64,000 nucleotides of DNA from an uncultured Neokomagataea sp. GTDB taxonomy: Bacteria; Pseudomonadota; Alphaproteobacteria; Acetobacterales; Acetobacteraceae. A program made the translations under genes and the position numbers. The notes beneath the pieces were generated by a model that ran no database searches, was not told the DNA's origin, and worked only from the letters and a program-made list of their open reading frames with translations. Shown here in pieces: positions 27,034 to 35,681 of the stretch. The stretch is from positions 248,001 to 312,000 of the forward strand of contig NZ_CAMKWA010000001.1 of the NCBI RefSeq assembly GCF_946476835.1, given 5' to 3'. The first letter of the stretch is position 1. Every line of letters begins with the position of its first letter.

Positions 27034-28359
27034 TTACGGTTTTCGGTGTGTGATGGTGGCGAGTGCCCATAGGATTGCCATTGTACTGATAGATAACAGG
27101 CAGTCATTACGGCCAGAGGCGGTGAAGGCGATGCTGAGTAATGTCAGCGCAAAACCTGCGAAGGTAATACCGGCGAGCATACGCCGGGATGTGTCGCCCG
27201 GGTTTTGGGGCGTGGAGAGGCGATGCATTTGTGCAGCATTGGCGAAAAGATATGTGAACATGATGAGCATGGCCGAGAGTGAAAGTGCCATGATGTATCC
27301 ATCATGAGGGGAGAGGATCCCTAATCCAGCGACGATGCATTCTAGAATGGCGGTATAGATGACGGCGCGGGTTGGAACGCCACTGCTGCTGAGTGTGCGG
27401 CAGTTTGCGGGGGCATCTTTCGTTTCAGCCAACTCATAAAGCACGCGAGACGCGGCGAAGAGGGCCGAGTTTAAGCATGATGTTACGGCCACGAGAACAA
27501 TGGCGGTGAGGATGCGCGCTCCAACTGGGATACCCATGTGGCTGAGAGCCGTAGTGAAAGGGGAATGTCCCGGCTGTAGTGCGGAGATGGGCACAATGGT
27601 GAGAACCAGCGCCAAAGATGCGACATGAAGAAAGCCAACTTGAGGCACAAGGCGGCGTGCAGCATGGGATACGCTGCGGACGGGGTCCGGGGATTCCATC
27701 GCAGCAACAGTGGCAATTTCAAAACCCGTTAATGTTTGAACGAGTAAAGGAAGTGCTGCGAGTGCTGTGCCAATTCCGGCCGGGATGAGAGAGGCTTCTG
27801 GGAAGCCGACATTCTGTGTGGGTATGCCGCTGATGAAAGGCCAGCACCATGACAAAACCCCGACAGCGATGAAGAGGGTGAGGGCGCCAAGTTTCGTTAA
27901 AGATAGGGCGGCCTCTCCGCTAGCATAGGCACGGGCCGAGATGAGGTTTGTGATGAGCGTGAGGGCGACTAATGCGCCCATGCCGAGTGGACCAGGAAGG
28001 CCCGTTAATTGGTTGAATAGTGGGCCAATGGCAATGATTTCTGATCCGGCAGTGGCGCACCAATAGAGAACGTATCCCCATCCCGCGATGAAACCCGCGC
28101 GTGCCCCGAGTGCATCGCGGATTTGCCCAATGAAGGATCCCGCTTCAGGCTTACGGGCCGTCATATCCGCCAAAGTCCGCATCTGTGCAATCATGAGGAG
28201 AATGGCGATGGTGTAGAGCGGGATGATGAGGAAGCCGGTTTGCCGTAAAAATGCGGTGGAGCCGACGAATAACCCTGCGCCGATTACGCCGCCGACGGCA
28301 ATCATCCCGACAAGGCGGGGGGAGAGTGTGTGGCGTAGGCCGGAGGAGGGTGTGCTCAT
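27034..28359 (-). CDS. APC-family amino-acid permease, candidate aminophosphonate importer
   Basis: A 441-aa protein with about 12 membrane helices. The first helix begins SPRLVGMIAVGGVIGAGLFVG, the APC-superfamily signature with the GxG-type unwound segment that binds amino and carboxyl groups. It resembles proline/GABA/D-alanine-type permeases; the exact substrate cannot be read. The ATG at 28359 is 2 bases from the stop of the FAD oxidoreductase upstream, and phnX lies before that, so it is the third gene of a three-gene phosphonate operon. No phosphonate ABC transporter is near. I infer uptake of 2-aminoethylphosphonate or a relative; ordinary amino-acid transport remains possible. Confidence 0.88.
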   Translation of the reverse strand: MSTPSSGLRHTLSPRLVGMIAVGGVIGAGLFVGSTAFLRQTGFLIIPLYTIAILLMIAQMRTLADMTARKPEAGSFIGQIRDALGARAGFIAGWGYVLYWCATAGSEIIAIGPLFNQLTGLPGPLGMGALVALTLITNLISARAYASGEAALSLTKLGALTLFIAVGVLSWCWPFISGIPTQNVGFPEASLIPAGIGTALAALPLLVQTLTGFEIATVAAMESPDPVRSVSHAARRLVPQVGFLHVASLALVLTIVPISALQPGHSPFTTALSHMGIPVGARILTAIVLVAVTSCLNSALFAASRVLYELAETKDAPANCRTLSSSGVPTRAVIYTAILECIVAGLGILSPHDGYIMALSLSAMLIMFTYLFANAAQMHRLSTPQNPGDTSRRMLAGITFAGFALTLLSIAFTASGRNDCLLSISTMAILWALATITHRKP

Positions 28360-28361
28360 GG

Positions 28362-29477
28362 TTATCCCCAAAGGTCCGTGAGGGTTTCTTCCGCAATGGC
28401 GAAGGACGTACTGGCCCCTGTTCCGCTGGTGATGAGGACGATGCGTATAGAATCTGACACGCGGTCCATGATCATGGTGTCGGGGCCACTGGTGTAACAA
28501 CCACTCCAACGGGCAATGACCGATGGTGTGTGTGTGAATACACTATCATGTTCTGTAAGAATCAATTCGTCCACCCCTGTATCGGTAAATGGATCGGGCT
28601 CGTCCATATAAACGTGTGAATCACCGACAATTTGTGAGCCATCGGCTGAACGTACGGCAATAAGGTGAACACCCGCTGCGAGGGCTGCGCTTTTGTCTTG
28701 TTGGAGGCGTTGTTGGAGAGCCGCATGACCGGGAAGGTGATGGTAGCCGCGGTAACGTTCAACGCCAAGGTCAGACATGATGGCGGGTGTATTCGCGTGT
28801 ACGCCACCGGGGGCGAGGCGCATCATTTGGAGTTTGCAGCGTGTGAGGCCGTAGTGTTTGAGGCGTTCGGGGAAGAGGGTGCGGAGATCATCACCGGGGC
28901 AGATAATGACCGATTCGGCGTGGACTATGCCTTGGTTTGTCTGAATTTGTGGTGGTTCAACGGTATGAACGGTGGTGCCCCATAGAAAGGTTACGCCCCA
29001 TTGTTCGGCCAGCCACCGTGTGAGCTGTGGGATGGCTTCTTTGGATTCAACGCGAAGTTCGTGGGGGGAGAAGAGTGCGCCTTTGAGATGTGTGGTTTTG
29101 AGGTCTGTGTAAGTGTCCAGTTCTGTGCGCGAGAGGAGGTGGCAGTTCTCGCCCATTTCATCCTCTCGGAAGGCTTCTAGGAGATGCTGTGTTTCTTGGG
29201 TTTGCGCCAGAACCAGCATAGAGCGTTGGGTAATCTCTATACCTGCGTGGTCTGCAATCTCGGCCCAAATGTCACGGCTGCGTTTGGCGCGTTTCCAGCA
29301 AGCGCCTTGTTCTTGTCCAGAGACGGTGATGAAGCCGAAATTGCGGATAGATGCACCAACAGTCGCTAAATTACGTTCGATCACAATGCAGCGTTTGCCA
29401 CGTTTTGCTGCTGCAAGGGCGTGAGCGAGGCCGCAAATGCCAGCACCAATAATGGCGACGTCATAATGTGCGTTCAT
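28362..29477 (-). CDS. FAD-dependent oxidoreductase of aminophosphonate catabolism (TIGR03364-like)
   Basis: A 371-aa DAO-family flavoprotein. The N-terminal ADP-binding motif is IIGAGICGLAHALAAAKRG with the following Glu (VIER); GASIRNFGFI at about residues 41-50 is typical of the TIGR03364 group known to cluster with phosphonatase genes. Related PbfD-type enzymes are reported to oxidise aminoethylphosphonate or its N-methyl form to phosphonoacetaldehyde. Here it overlaps phnX by 4 bases (ATGA), and no PhnW transaminase is present, so it probably supplies phosphonoacetaldehyde to PhnX. Family assignment is from memory of motifs. Confidence 0.85.
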   Translation of the reverse strand: MNAHYDVAIIGAGICGLAHALAAAKRGKRCIVIERNLATVGASIRNFGFITVSGQEQGACWKRAKRSRDIWAEIADHAGIEITQRSMLVLAQTQETQHLLEAFREDEMGENCHLLSRTELDTYTDLKTTHLKGALFSPHELRVESKEAIPQLTRWLAEQWGVTFLWGTTVHTVEPPQIQTNQGIVHAESVIICPGDDLRTLFPERLKHYGLTRCKLQMMRLAPGGVHANTPAIMSDLGVERYRGYHHLPGHAALQQRLQQDKSAALAAGVHLIAVRSADGSQIVGDSHVYMDEPDPFTDTGVDELILTEHDSVFTHTPSVIARWSGCYTSGPDTMIMDRVSDSIRIVLITSGTGASTSFAIAEETLTDLWG

Positions 29478-30286
29478 GTTGAGTCGCCTGTCTTGTGTAA
29501 TTCTATGGCCCGTTGGGAGAGGGCCGTGGGAAGGTCTGCAATTGTGTCAATGATGCAGTGCGCCCCGGCCTGGCGTAATGTATCATAGGCGGCTTGGCGT
29601 TTGGCGGTGAAGTCCTGTGGGGACATAGTGGCAATGTCGGCTGCAGAATGGCCAAAGGCATTTCCTGAAAGAGCGACACCGACTGTCCACGCGCCTGCAT
29701 TGAGGCCTTCCGCAATACCGACCGGTGTATCATCGACTTTCACGACGCGCTGGGCGGGCCAGATATTGAGGGCAATGAGATTGTGCCAGAGCATGAGGGG
29801 ACTGGGGCGGCCGGAAGGTGTTTCTTCTGCGCAGACGAGATGATCGACGGTTACACCTTGCTGTGCAGCGATGGGTAGAACTGCGTTCATGATGGAGCGG
29901 GTGTAGCCGGTGGTAGAACCTATTTTGAGACCGTGTTCTCGCAGGGTTTTGAGGCAGTGTGCCGCGCCGGGAATGGGCGTTGCGTGTGCTACGGCACTGA
30001 TGATGTTGCGCGGAACAAAATCGGCATAGACGGCATCAATATCTTGTTCTGATGGGGGATGGCCGTGTGTTCGCGTCCATGCGGCTTGAATGCGGGGTTG
30101 GGCGAGGAGTGCTGCAATATGGGGGCGCTTAGCCATGCCCATGGGGATACGGGCCTCGGCGATGGTAATATCCACGTTAAAACGGGCAAAGCTTTCAACG
30201 AAGGCTTGCATCGGGGCTAGCGACCCGAAGTCGATGAGTGTGCCGGCCCAATCAAAAATAACAGCGTCAAAGGCAGAGGATATCAT
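29474..30286 (-). CDS. phnX: Phosphonoacetaldehyde hydrolase
   Basis: HAD-superfamily phosphonatase cleaving the C-P bond of phosphonoacetaldehyde to acetaldehyde and phosphate. With the start at 30286 (GGAG upstream) the protein is 270 aa. The nucleophile is Asp12 in FDWAGT and the Schiff-base lysine is Lys53 in MGMAKRPHI, the same numbers as in the studied Bacillus cereus enzyme. GSTTGYTRSIM and the KVDDTPVGIAEGLNAG acidic motif follow. First gene of the operon; divergent from a LysR gene. Confidence 0.95.
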   Translation of the reverse strand: MISSAFDAVIFDWAGTLIDFGSLAPMQAFVESFARFNVDITIAEARIPMGMAKRPHIAALLAQPRIQAAWTRTHGHPPSEQDIDAVYADFVPRNIISAVAHATPIPGAAHCLKTLREHGLKIGSTTGYTRSIMNAVLPIAAQQGVTVDHLVCAEETPSGRPSPLMLWHNLIALNIWPAQRVVKVDDTPVGIAEGLNAGAWTVGVALSGNAFGHSAADIATMSPQDFTAKRQAAYDTLRQAGAHCIIDTIADLPTALSQRAIELHKTGDST

Positions 30287-30357
30287 GATGCTTGGCTCCA
30301 CGGATAAGGTGATGCCAGTATCGGGTAATTGGCCTGATTAAGAAAAATCGTTAATAA

Positions 30358-30371
30358 TGATGAATATATCA
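30358..30371. promoter_or_regulatory. Candidate LysR-type binding site
   Basis: TGAT-GAATAT-ATCA is an inverted repeat with 4-base arms in the AT-rich, roughly 100-base divergent region between phnX and the LysR gene, 20 bases ahead of the LysR start. LysR regulators usually bind such sites (T-N11-A-like). Suggestive only. Confidence 0.35.
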
Positions 30372-30391
30372 GTTTTTATGATGGATGTGTG

Positions 30392-31261
30392 ATGCAATAT
30401 GTTCAGCTCCGTGCCGTACATGCGGTGGCGGTCCATGGAGGTTTTTCTGCGGCGGCCGAGGCTCTTGGTGTAACGCAGCCTGCAATTTCAGATCAGGTGC
30501 GTAAACTTGAGCAGGAATATGGGTGCGTATTGTTTCACAGACGTGGCCGTGTGGTGGAATTGACGGAATTGGGGCGGCGGCTTCTGACGGTGATTCAGCC
30601 TATGTTTGACGCACAAAAACAGGCTGAGATGCTGCTCTCCCAAGCGGAGAGTATTGAATATGGTTCGCTTGCTGTGGTGGCGGATGCGCCGGATTTGGCC
30701 GTCGGGTTGATTGCAGCTTTTCGTGCGCAGCACCCTAATGTGCAGGTTACATTGTCGATTGCTAATGCAGAGACATGCTTGGAGCGTATTAGCAATGCTG
30801 TGGCGGATGTAGCGATTACGGCGGCGCCGTCTGTTGATTCACGGTTGCATGCACAGACATTGCGGCGTGAGCGTTTGATGGCGTTGGTGCATAAGCGTAA
30901 TCCGCTGGGTCAGAAAAAGAAGCTTACTTTGGCGGCGCTTGCGGCTTCCGGGCTGATTTTTCGTGAGGCGCGGTCAGTGACGCAGCGTTTGTTAGAGGCG
31001 GAGCTTCAGCAGAACCAAATTGTCTGTGAGCCAGCTTTGGTGGTGGATGGACGTGAGGCCATGGTGGAAGCTGTTGCAGCTGGGCTGGGCGCAGGGGTGA
31101 TTGCTGCTAGTGAATATGGTGGTCGTCGTGGTGTGCGTGCCGTGCCGATTGCGGATTGCCGGGCGCGTATGACGGTGTCTTTGGTGTCTCTCAAGCAGCA
31201 AGCGAATACGCGGTTAGTGGCTGAGGTGTTTAAAATCGCAGCTGCGGATGCTGAGAGTTGA
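30392..31261 (+). CDS. LysR-type regulator linked to aminoethylphosphonate catabolism
   Basis: 289 aa; an N-terminal winged helix-turn-helix (FSAAAEALGVTQPAISDQVRKLEQEYG, residues about 18-42) and a periplasmic-binding-like effector domain. The opening MQYVQLRAVHAV and the FHRRGRVVELTELG segment match the group of LysR regulators (TIGR03339) found beside aminoethylphosphonate genes. Divergent from phnX. A GTG at 30389 is an equally possible start. The effector is inferred to be an aminophosphonate. Overlaps the next frame by 4 bases. Confidence 0.9.
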   Translation: MQYVQLRAVHAVAVHGGFSAAAEALGVTQPAISDQVRKLEQEYGCVLFHRRGRVVELTELGRRLLTVIQPMFDAQKQAEMLLSQAESIEYGSLAVVADAPDLAVGLIAAFRAQHPNVQVTLSIANAETCLERISNAVADVAITAAPSVDSRLHAQTLRRERLMALVHKRNPLGQKKKLTLAALAASGLIFREARSVTQRLLEAELQQNQIVCEPALVVDGREAMVEAVAAGLGAGVIAASEYGGRRGVRAVPIADCRARMTVSLVSLKQQANTRLVAEVFKIAAADAES

Positions 31262-31683
31262 TCGTTTTGTATTGTGGGGAGGGTGGCGTTAACGCGGACG
31301 CTTCTCTCGCTAATGTTGACAGAGCACTAGCCTTCTATCGTGATCTGCTTGGCCTGAACGTTCGTGCTGTTTGGTCAAATGGTGCTTACCTCGAAGTTGG
31401 ATCGCTCTGGTTATGCCTGTCTCATGATAGCAGCGTGAGGACGTCACCGCATTTGGATTACACTCACCTCGCCTTCAGTGTGTCCGAGACGGATTATTGT
31501 GCTCTGAGCAAGCGTTTGGTCGCAGAGTGCGTTGTATGGAAGGAGAATAAGAGTGAGGGTGCGTCCACCTATTTTCTCGACCCAGACGGGCATAAGTTGG
31601 AAATCCATATAGGATCGCTTGAAACGCGGTTGGCCTATTATCGCCAGCATCCACCCAAGGGGCTGACTGTTCTTGATTTATAA
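31258..31683 (+). CDS. FosA-like fosfomycin thiol transferase, N-terminus apparently damaged
   Basis: A 141-aa VOC-fold protein very like FosA, the Mn/K-dependent glutathione transferase that opens fosfomycin. Shared stretches include ALAFYRDLLGLNV, AYLEVGSLWLCLS, LDYTHLAFSV (metal His70), VWKENKSEG, YFLDPDGHKLEIHIG (metal Glu115) and the following LETRLAYYR. The expected first strand NHLTLAV, carrying the first metal His and the fosfomycin-contacting Thr, is instead NADASLAN, one residue shorter. The only start is a TTG inside the LysR stop. It is either non-functional, altered in function, or affected by sequence error. It sits beside a phosphonate cluster. Confidence 0.72.
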   Translation: MIVLYCGEGGVNADASLANVDRALAFYRDLLGLNVRAVWSNGAYLEVGSLWLCLSHDSSVRTSPHLDYTHLAFSVSETDYCALSKRLVAECVVWKENKSEGASTYFLDPDGHKLEIHIGSLETRLAYYRQHPPKGLTVLDL

Positions 31684-31769
31684 AACTGAGAATGGTGCAT
31701 GAGTGTACGCGCTAATGAGATGGCGTTTATCTGTTGGTTGAGTGGTTGTATTCTTCTTTATATTGTTAC

Positions 31770-31802
31770 AATGGGTGGGGATAGAAGTATCCGACACCCA
31801 TT
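31770..31802. terminator. Hairpin between the FosA-like gene and opgH
   Basis: Outer arms AATGGGTG and CACCCATT (31770-31777, 31795-31802) enclose inner arms GGATA and TATCC. A TTTTTT run starts about 16 bases on, so transcription from both convergent genes may end here. Confidence 0.55.
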
Positions 31803-31826
31803 ATCGTGTGAATTAGGGTTTTTTAA

Positions 31827-33992
31827 TTAAGAAGGTAAGCCACAAATGAGAGACACGCCTTCAGTCGAGCTTAAAACAGCGGCTTTTTCTGCACGGCTGA
31901 GATGCTTGAGGGCTGTTTCTACGTTGATGGCCTCACGGAGTTTGACTAGCCCGACCAATAAGTGAGCATCAATATTGCTTCCCGGTTTGCGTGGCGCCGG
32001 GAGAGCGTCAAGGTGTGCTTTCAGAAGGGCGGGGTTGGTGCGGAGCGCAGCAAACGCCTCTTCGGGGGGGCGGTTAGTTGCGGCTTGTGCATGAAGGCGC
32101 CGTTGTTCATTGGCGCTGGCAAGTTGCAGAATGGCGGGAGGCGCTGTTTCTTCGGGAATGAGCAAAAGACCAAGACGCCGCAGGCCCAGCCCGACATCCC
32201 GGCTTGCCGTCAGGGCTGCAAGCGGAATGGCGAGAGCGAGGCCGACCAAAACCGGTAGCATCCACAAGAAGAGTGCTTCGGAAACGGACCACGCGGCAAC
32301 AGCAAGCGCAATGCCAAAAACAGTATAGACCCAATAGCCGCGTGCGACCTCTTTCAAGGATACGCGGTCATCGTCACGGTTCTGTGCGTTCCAGCCGGAA
32401 TCGCGCCCTAAGAGGATGGAGAGAATACCGGATGTTTGGATGAGCATGGCGATGGGGGCGATGAGGCCGCCAATCAGGGTTTCGAGCACGATGGATATGG
32501 CAAGGCGGATGAGTCCACCGGCGCCACGCCGTGTTTCTTTGTCAAACAAGGCTGCGATGAAGGATAGGCCTTTCGGGGCAAGCAAGATCACCATTGTGCT
32601 GATGAAGACGTATTTGGCCTGAACGGGGTCTACCTGTGGCCAGTGAGGGTACAAGGTCAGGCCGTTACCAAAGTAATTTGGATGATAAAAATGGGCCTGC
32701 AGGGAGATAAGAATCCCCACCAGTAGGAACAACAGCCATAGAGGAGACGTGACGTAGGAGCCAATGCCCATGAGCATGTGGACGCGACTGACCCAATGCA
32801 TGCCTTTTGTGCCGAGCAACTTGGCATGTTGGAGGTTCCCTTGGCACCAGCGTCGGTCACGAATTGCCACATCGGTTAGGGATGGGGGGCTTTCTTCGTA
32901 TGAGCCAAACAGGCCGGGGACCATGTGAATGGCCCAGTTCCCGCGCCGCATGAGGGCGGCTTCAACGAAGTCATGGCTGAGGATGTGCCCGCCAAAAGGG
33001 GGTTTGCCGGGTAAGTGCGGTAGGCCTGCTTGTTCAGCAAAGGCTTTGGTTCGGATGACCGCGTTATGTCCCCAGTAATTGCCTTCGGAGCCGTGCCACC
33101 ATGCTACGCCATGCGCGATGAGGGGGCCGTATAAACGCCCGGCAAACTGCTGCATGCGGGCGAATAACGTGCGGCCACCAATAATGACGGGGAGGGTTTG
33201 GATAAGGGCAACATTCGGGTGTTTTTCCATAGCGGAGACAACCCGGATAATCAGACTTCCATCCATGACGCTATCGGCATCAAGGGTGAGCATATGGTCA
33301 TAGGTGCCGCCATATTGTGTGACCCACTCACCGATATTGCCTGCTTTGCGATCTGTATTGCGGTGGCGGCGGCGGTAGAAAATACGCTGTGCATCATTTG
33401 TGCTTTCCCGCAGAGCGAGAAAGGCGCGTTCTTCTTGAATCCAAACGTCTGGGTTGGTTGTGTCTGACAGAATGAAGAAGTCGAAAGAGTCGATCTGTCC
33501 TGTCGCGTTGAGGCTATCATAAATCGCACGCAGCCCACCCAGCACGCGTTCTGGGTCCTCATTATAGGTTGGCATGAGGACAGCCGTGCGGCTTTTAAGA
33601 GTAGGTAATGGGCCGGTACGGTGAATGCCGAGGCCTAATCCGCCACGTCTTAAGAGGGAGACGAAACCGCCAAGGCTAGAGGTGAAGGAGAGGGCAATCC
33701 AGAACCCCAGCACCACAAATAACACCATGATCATGATGCCTAAGGGGGTGACGCCCATGGCATTGAACACGCGGTTGATGTGCTCAGCCCCAAAAGCCGT
33801 CAGTGCAATGGCACCACCAAAAACAAAGACTCTACGCAGCCATAACAGAGCGGGTGTAGTCGGCAGGCGCGGACCGGAGCGGCCATAGCGCTCTGGTGCT
33901 TTGTGGAGGTTTTGTGCCTTCATGCCCAGTGGGGCGTGTTGGGGCATGAAGGGGGTGTGCGTGTCGGTTAGAGTGTCCACCGATACATCCAT
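31827..33992 (-). CDS. opgH: Glucans biosynthesis glucosyltransferase H
   Basis: Inner-membrane GT2 enzyme that makes the beta-1,2-linked backbone of osmoregulated periplasmic glucans from UDP-glucose. 721 aa: two N-terminal membrane helices (residues about 50-115), a cytoplasmic GT2 domain with LMPTYNEDPERV, the LTLDADSVMDG acidic motif and the RDRRWCQGN (QxxRW-type) motif, then several C-terminal helices. Its start overlaps the end of opgG by 25 bases; an ATG at 33947 would avoid the overlap but has no ribosome-binding site. Confidence 0.95.
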   Translation of the reverse strand: MDVSVDTLTDTHTPFMPQHAPLGMKAQNLHKAPERYGRSGPRLPTTPALLWLRRVFVFGGAIALTAFGAEHINRVFNAMGVTPLGIMIMVLFVVLGFWIALSFTSSLGGFVSLLRRGGLGLGIHRTGPLPTLKSRTAVLMPTYNEDPERVLGGLRAIYDSLNATGQIDSFDFFILSDTTNPDVWIQEERAFLALRESTNDAQRIFYRRRHRNTDRKAGNIGEWVTQYGGTYDHMLTLDADSVMDGSLIIRVVSAMEKHPNVALIQTLPVIIGGRTLFARMQQFAGRLYGPLIAHGVAWWHGSEGNYWGHNAVIRTKAFAEQAGLPHLPGKPPFGGHILSHDFVEAALMRRGNWAIHMVPGLFGSYEESPPSLTDVAIRDRRWCQGNLQHAKLLGTKGMHWVSRVHMLMGIGSYVTSPLWLLFLLVGILISLQAHFYHPNYFGNGLTLYPHWPQVDPVQAKYVFISTMVILLAPKGLSFIAALFDKETRRGAGGLIRLAISIVLETLIGGLIAPIAMLIQTSGILSILLGRDSGWNAQNRDDDRVSLKEVARGYWVYTVFGIALAVAAWSVSEALFLWMLPVLVGLALAIPLAALTASRDVGLGLRRLGLLLIPEETAPPAILQLASANEQRRLHAQAATNRPPEEAFAALRTNPALLKAHLDALPAPRKPGSNIDAHLLVGLVKLREAINVETALKHLSRAEKAAVLSSTEGVSLICGLPS

Positions 33993-35515
33993 TTTTCAGA
34001 AATAGGGCCTTGATCATTCGCAAGTTGAACTTGGAGTTCAGCTGCTTTGGCATCTCCGGGGTCGAACTCAAACATGGCGCGCCAGCCATGAATGGGAGGG
34101 TTTGCCTCAACGACTACGTTACGAATGGTGCCTTGTGTTGATTGCGGCAAGAGGTGGAAATGTGCATCAGGCGGGCAGGTTGTAAAGGGCTCACCTGTGA
34201 AATCGATCACGAAAAGCTGAGCGTTTTCGCTGCCCGGTACGCTGCCAATGCGTGTGGCGCCAATACGGGCGAGGTGTGTGGGAGCAGGTGTGTCCCAGCC
34301 CCATGTGATGCGATAGGTGTAATCATATTGTTGCCCAGCTTTGAGCGGGCGCTCCGGGCGCCAGAAGGTCACAATATTATCGTTGACTTCATTGGGTGTT
34401 GGAATCTCAACGAGGTCGATTGCGCCTTTGCCCCAATGGCCGATGGGTTCGATCCATGCGGATGGGCGCTTTTCATAGTTTAGGGCAAGGTCTTGATAAT
34501 CCGCGAAGGCACGTTTGCGCTGCATGAGGCCGAAGCCTTGCGGCCCGTCATCGGCAAAGGCGGAAAATTGTAGATCCGTTGGGTTGGCAAGGGGGCGGTA
34601 GAGCTGCTGCGCGGTGCCGGTCCAGATTTGTAGGGCTTCACTGTCATGCGCGGCAGGGCGCCAGTCATTGACGCGGGTATGGTCGTTCGTATCGAAGTAG
34701 AACATGCCTGTCAGGGGGGCGAGTCCGGCTTCGGCCATGTCTTGGCGTGGGAAGAGTGAGGATTGGACGTCAAAAACGGTGGCATCACCAGGGCGGATTG
34801 TGAAGCGGAAGGCTCCTGTGACCGATGGGCTGTCGAGCAGGGCGTGCACGACCAATGAGTCTGCACCAGGGGCTGGTTTTTCGAGCCAGAAGGCCCGGAA
34901 AAGAGCAAATTCTTCTCCGCGAGGGTCGCCAGTGCCGTTTGAAAAGCCGCGTGCTGAGAGGCCGTAGGTTTGGCCTTTGGCGATGGCGCGGAAGTAAGAC
35001 GCACCTAAGAAAACGGCAAACTCCTCCATGACGCCGGGTGTGTTGATAGCGTAACGCAGGCGCAGCCCACCGAAGCCAACATTATCTGTCGTACGCAGTA
35101 GGGGGTCTGCGTAGTTAAATAAGTCTGGGTCATAAGGGACGGCACTTGCTTGCCCGTCGACCACTTCATGCATTTCGATACGAGGGCGGTAGAGGAAGCC
35201 ACGTGGGAAGAACTCAACCTCAAAGGCAAGGTTCTGCCCCCGCCAGAGGGCTTTGTCCGTATTGTAGGTAATACCCCGATATTGATCGAAGCTGAGAGAG
35301 GACAAAGGGGCTGGTAAGGACTGAGGGGGAGGGGAATATGCTGAGCGTGCCAAATTACGCGCCATATCCCGCACCGTATCTTCAGAGAAGGGGGTAGCTC
35401 TCGGTGGTTGGGGCTGTGGGGCGGTGGGGGGCGTTTGGGCGCGGGCGGTCCAGCCTGTCCCAAGAAGTGACAGGCCGGCTCCTAATTTTACCAGATCACG
35501 GCGCAGCATAGTCAT
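33968..35515 (-). CDS. opgG: Periplasmic glucans biosynthesis protein, OpgG/OpgD family (Tat signal)
   Basis: 515-aa periplasmic protein that acts with OpgH in making periplasmic glucans. The N-terminus LRRDLVKLGAGLSLLGTGWTARAQ has a twin arginine and a Tat-like hydrophobic core, as in E. coli OpgD rather than Sec-exported OpgG. Family stretches include FDQYRGITYNTDKALWR, FLGASYFRAIAKGQTYGLSARG and NEVNDNIVTFWRPE. First gene of the pair. I use opgG for the family; OpgD is an equally valid name. Confidence 0.9.
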   Translation of the reverse strand: MTMLRRDLVKLGAGLSLLGTGWTARAQTPPTAPQPQPPRATPFSEDTVRDMARNLARSAYSPPPQSLPAPLSSLSFDQYRGITYNTDKALWRGQNLAFEVEFFPRGFLYRPRIEMHEVVDGQASAVPYDPDLFNYADPLLRTTDNVGFGGLRLRYAINTPGVMEEFAVFLGASYFRAIAKGQTYGLSARGFSNGTGDPRGEEFALFRAFWLEKPAPGADSLVVHALLDSPSVTGAFRFTIRPGDATVFDVQSSLFPRQDMAEAGLAPLTGMFYFDTNDHTRVNDWRPAAHDSEALQIWTGTAQQLYRPLANPTDLQFSAFADDGPQGFGLMQRKRAFADYQDLALNYEKRPSAWIEPIGHWGKGAIDLVEIPTPNEVNDNIVTFWRPERPLKAGQQYDYTYRITWGWDTPAPTHLARIGATRIGSVPGSENAQLFVIDFTGEPFTTCPPDAHFHLLPQSTQGTIRNVVVEANPPIHGWRAMFEFDPGDAKAAELQVQLANDQGPISEKWMYRWTL

Positions 35516-35681
35516 AGTTGTGTTCAGAACCTTAAAAATGCAGTGGACCTAGAGTGCTCTTTCCTGATGAGAAAAGCATGAAGGTCTGAGGGGTTAACGT
35601 CAGATCGTCCTGTCGAGATGCACGTTACACGGTGCAGAAATGGCATTTCGATGGCGGGGTTTTGCAAATTACATTTAATGT

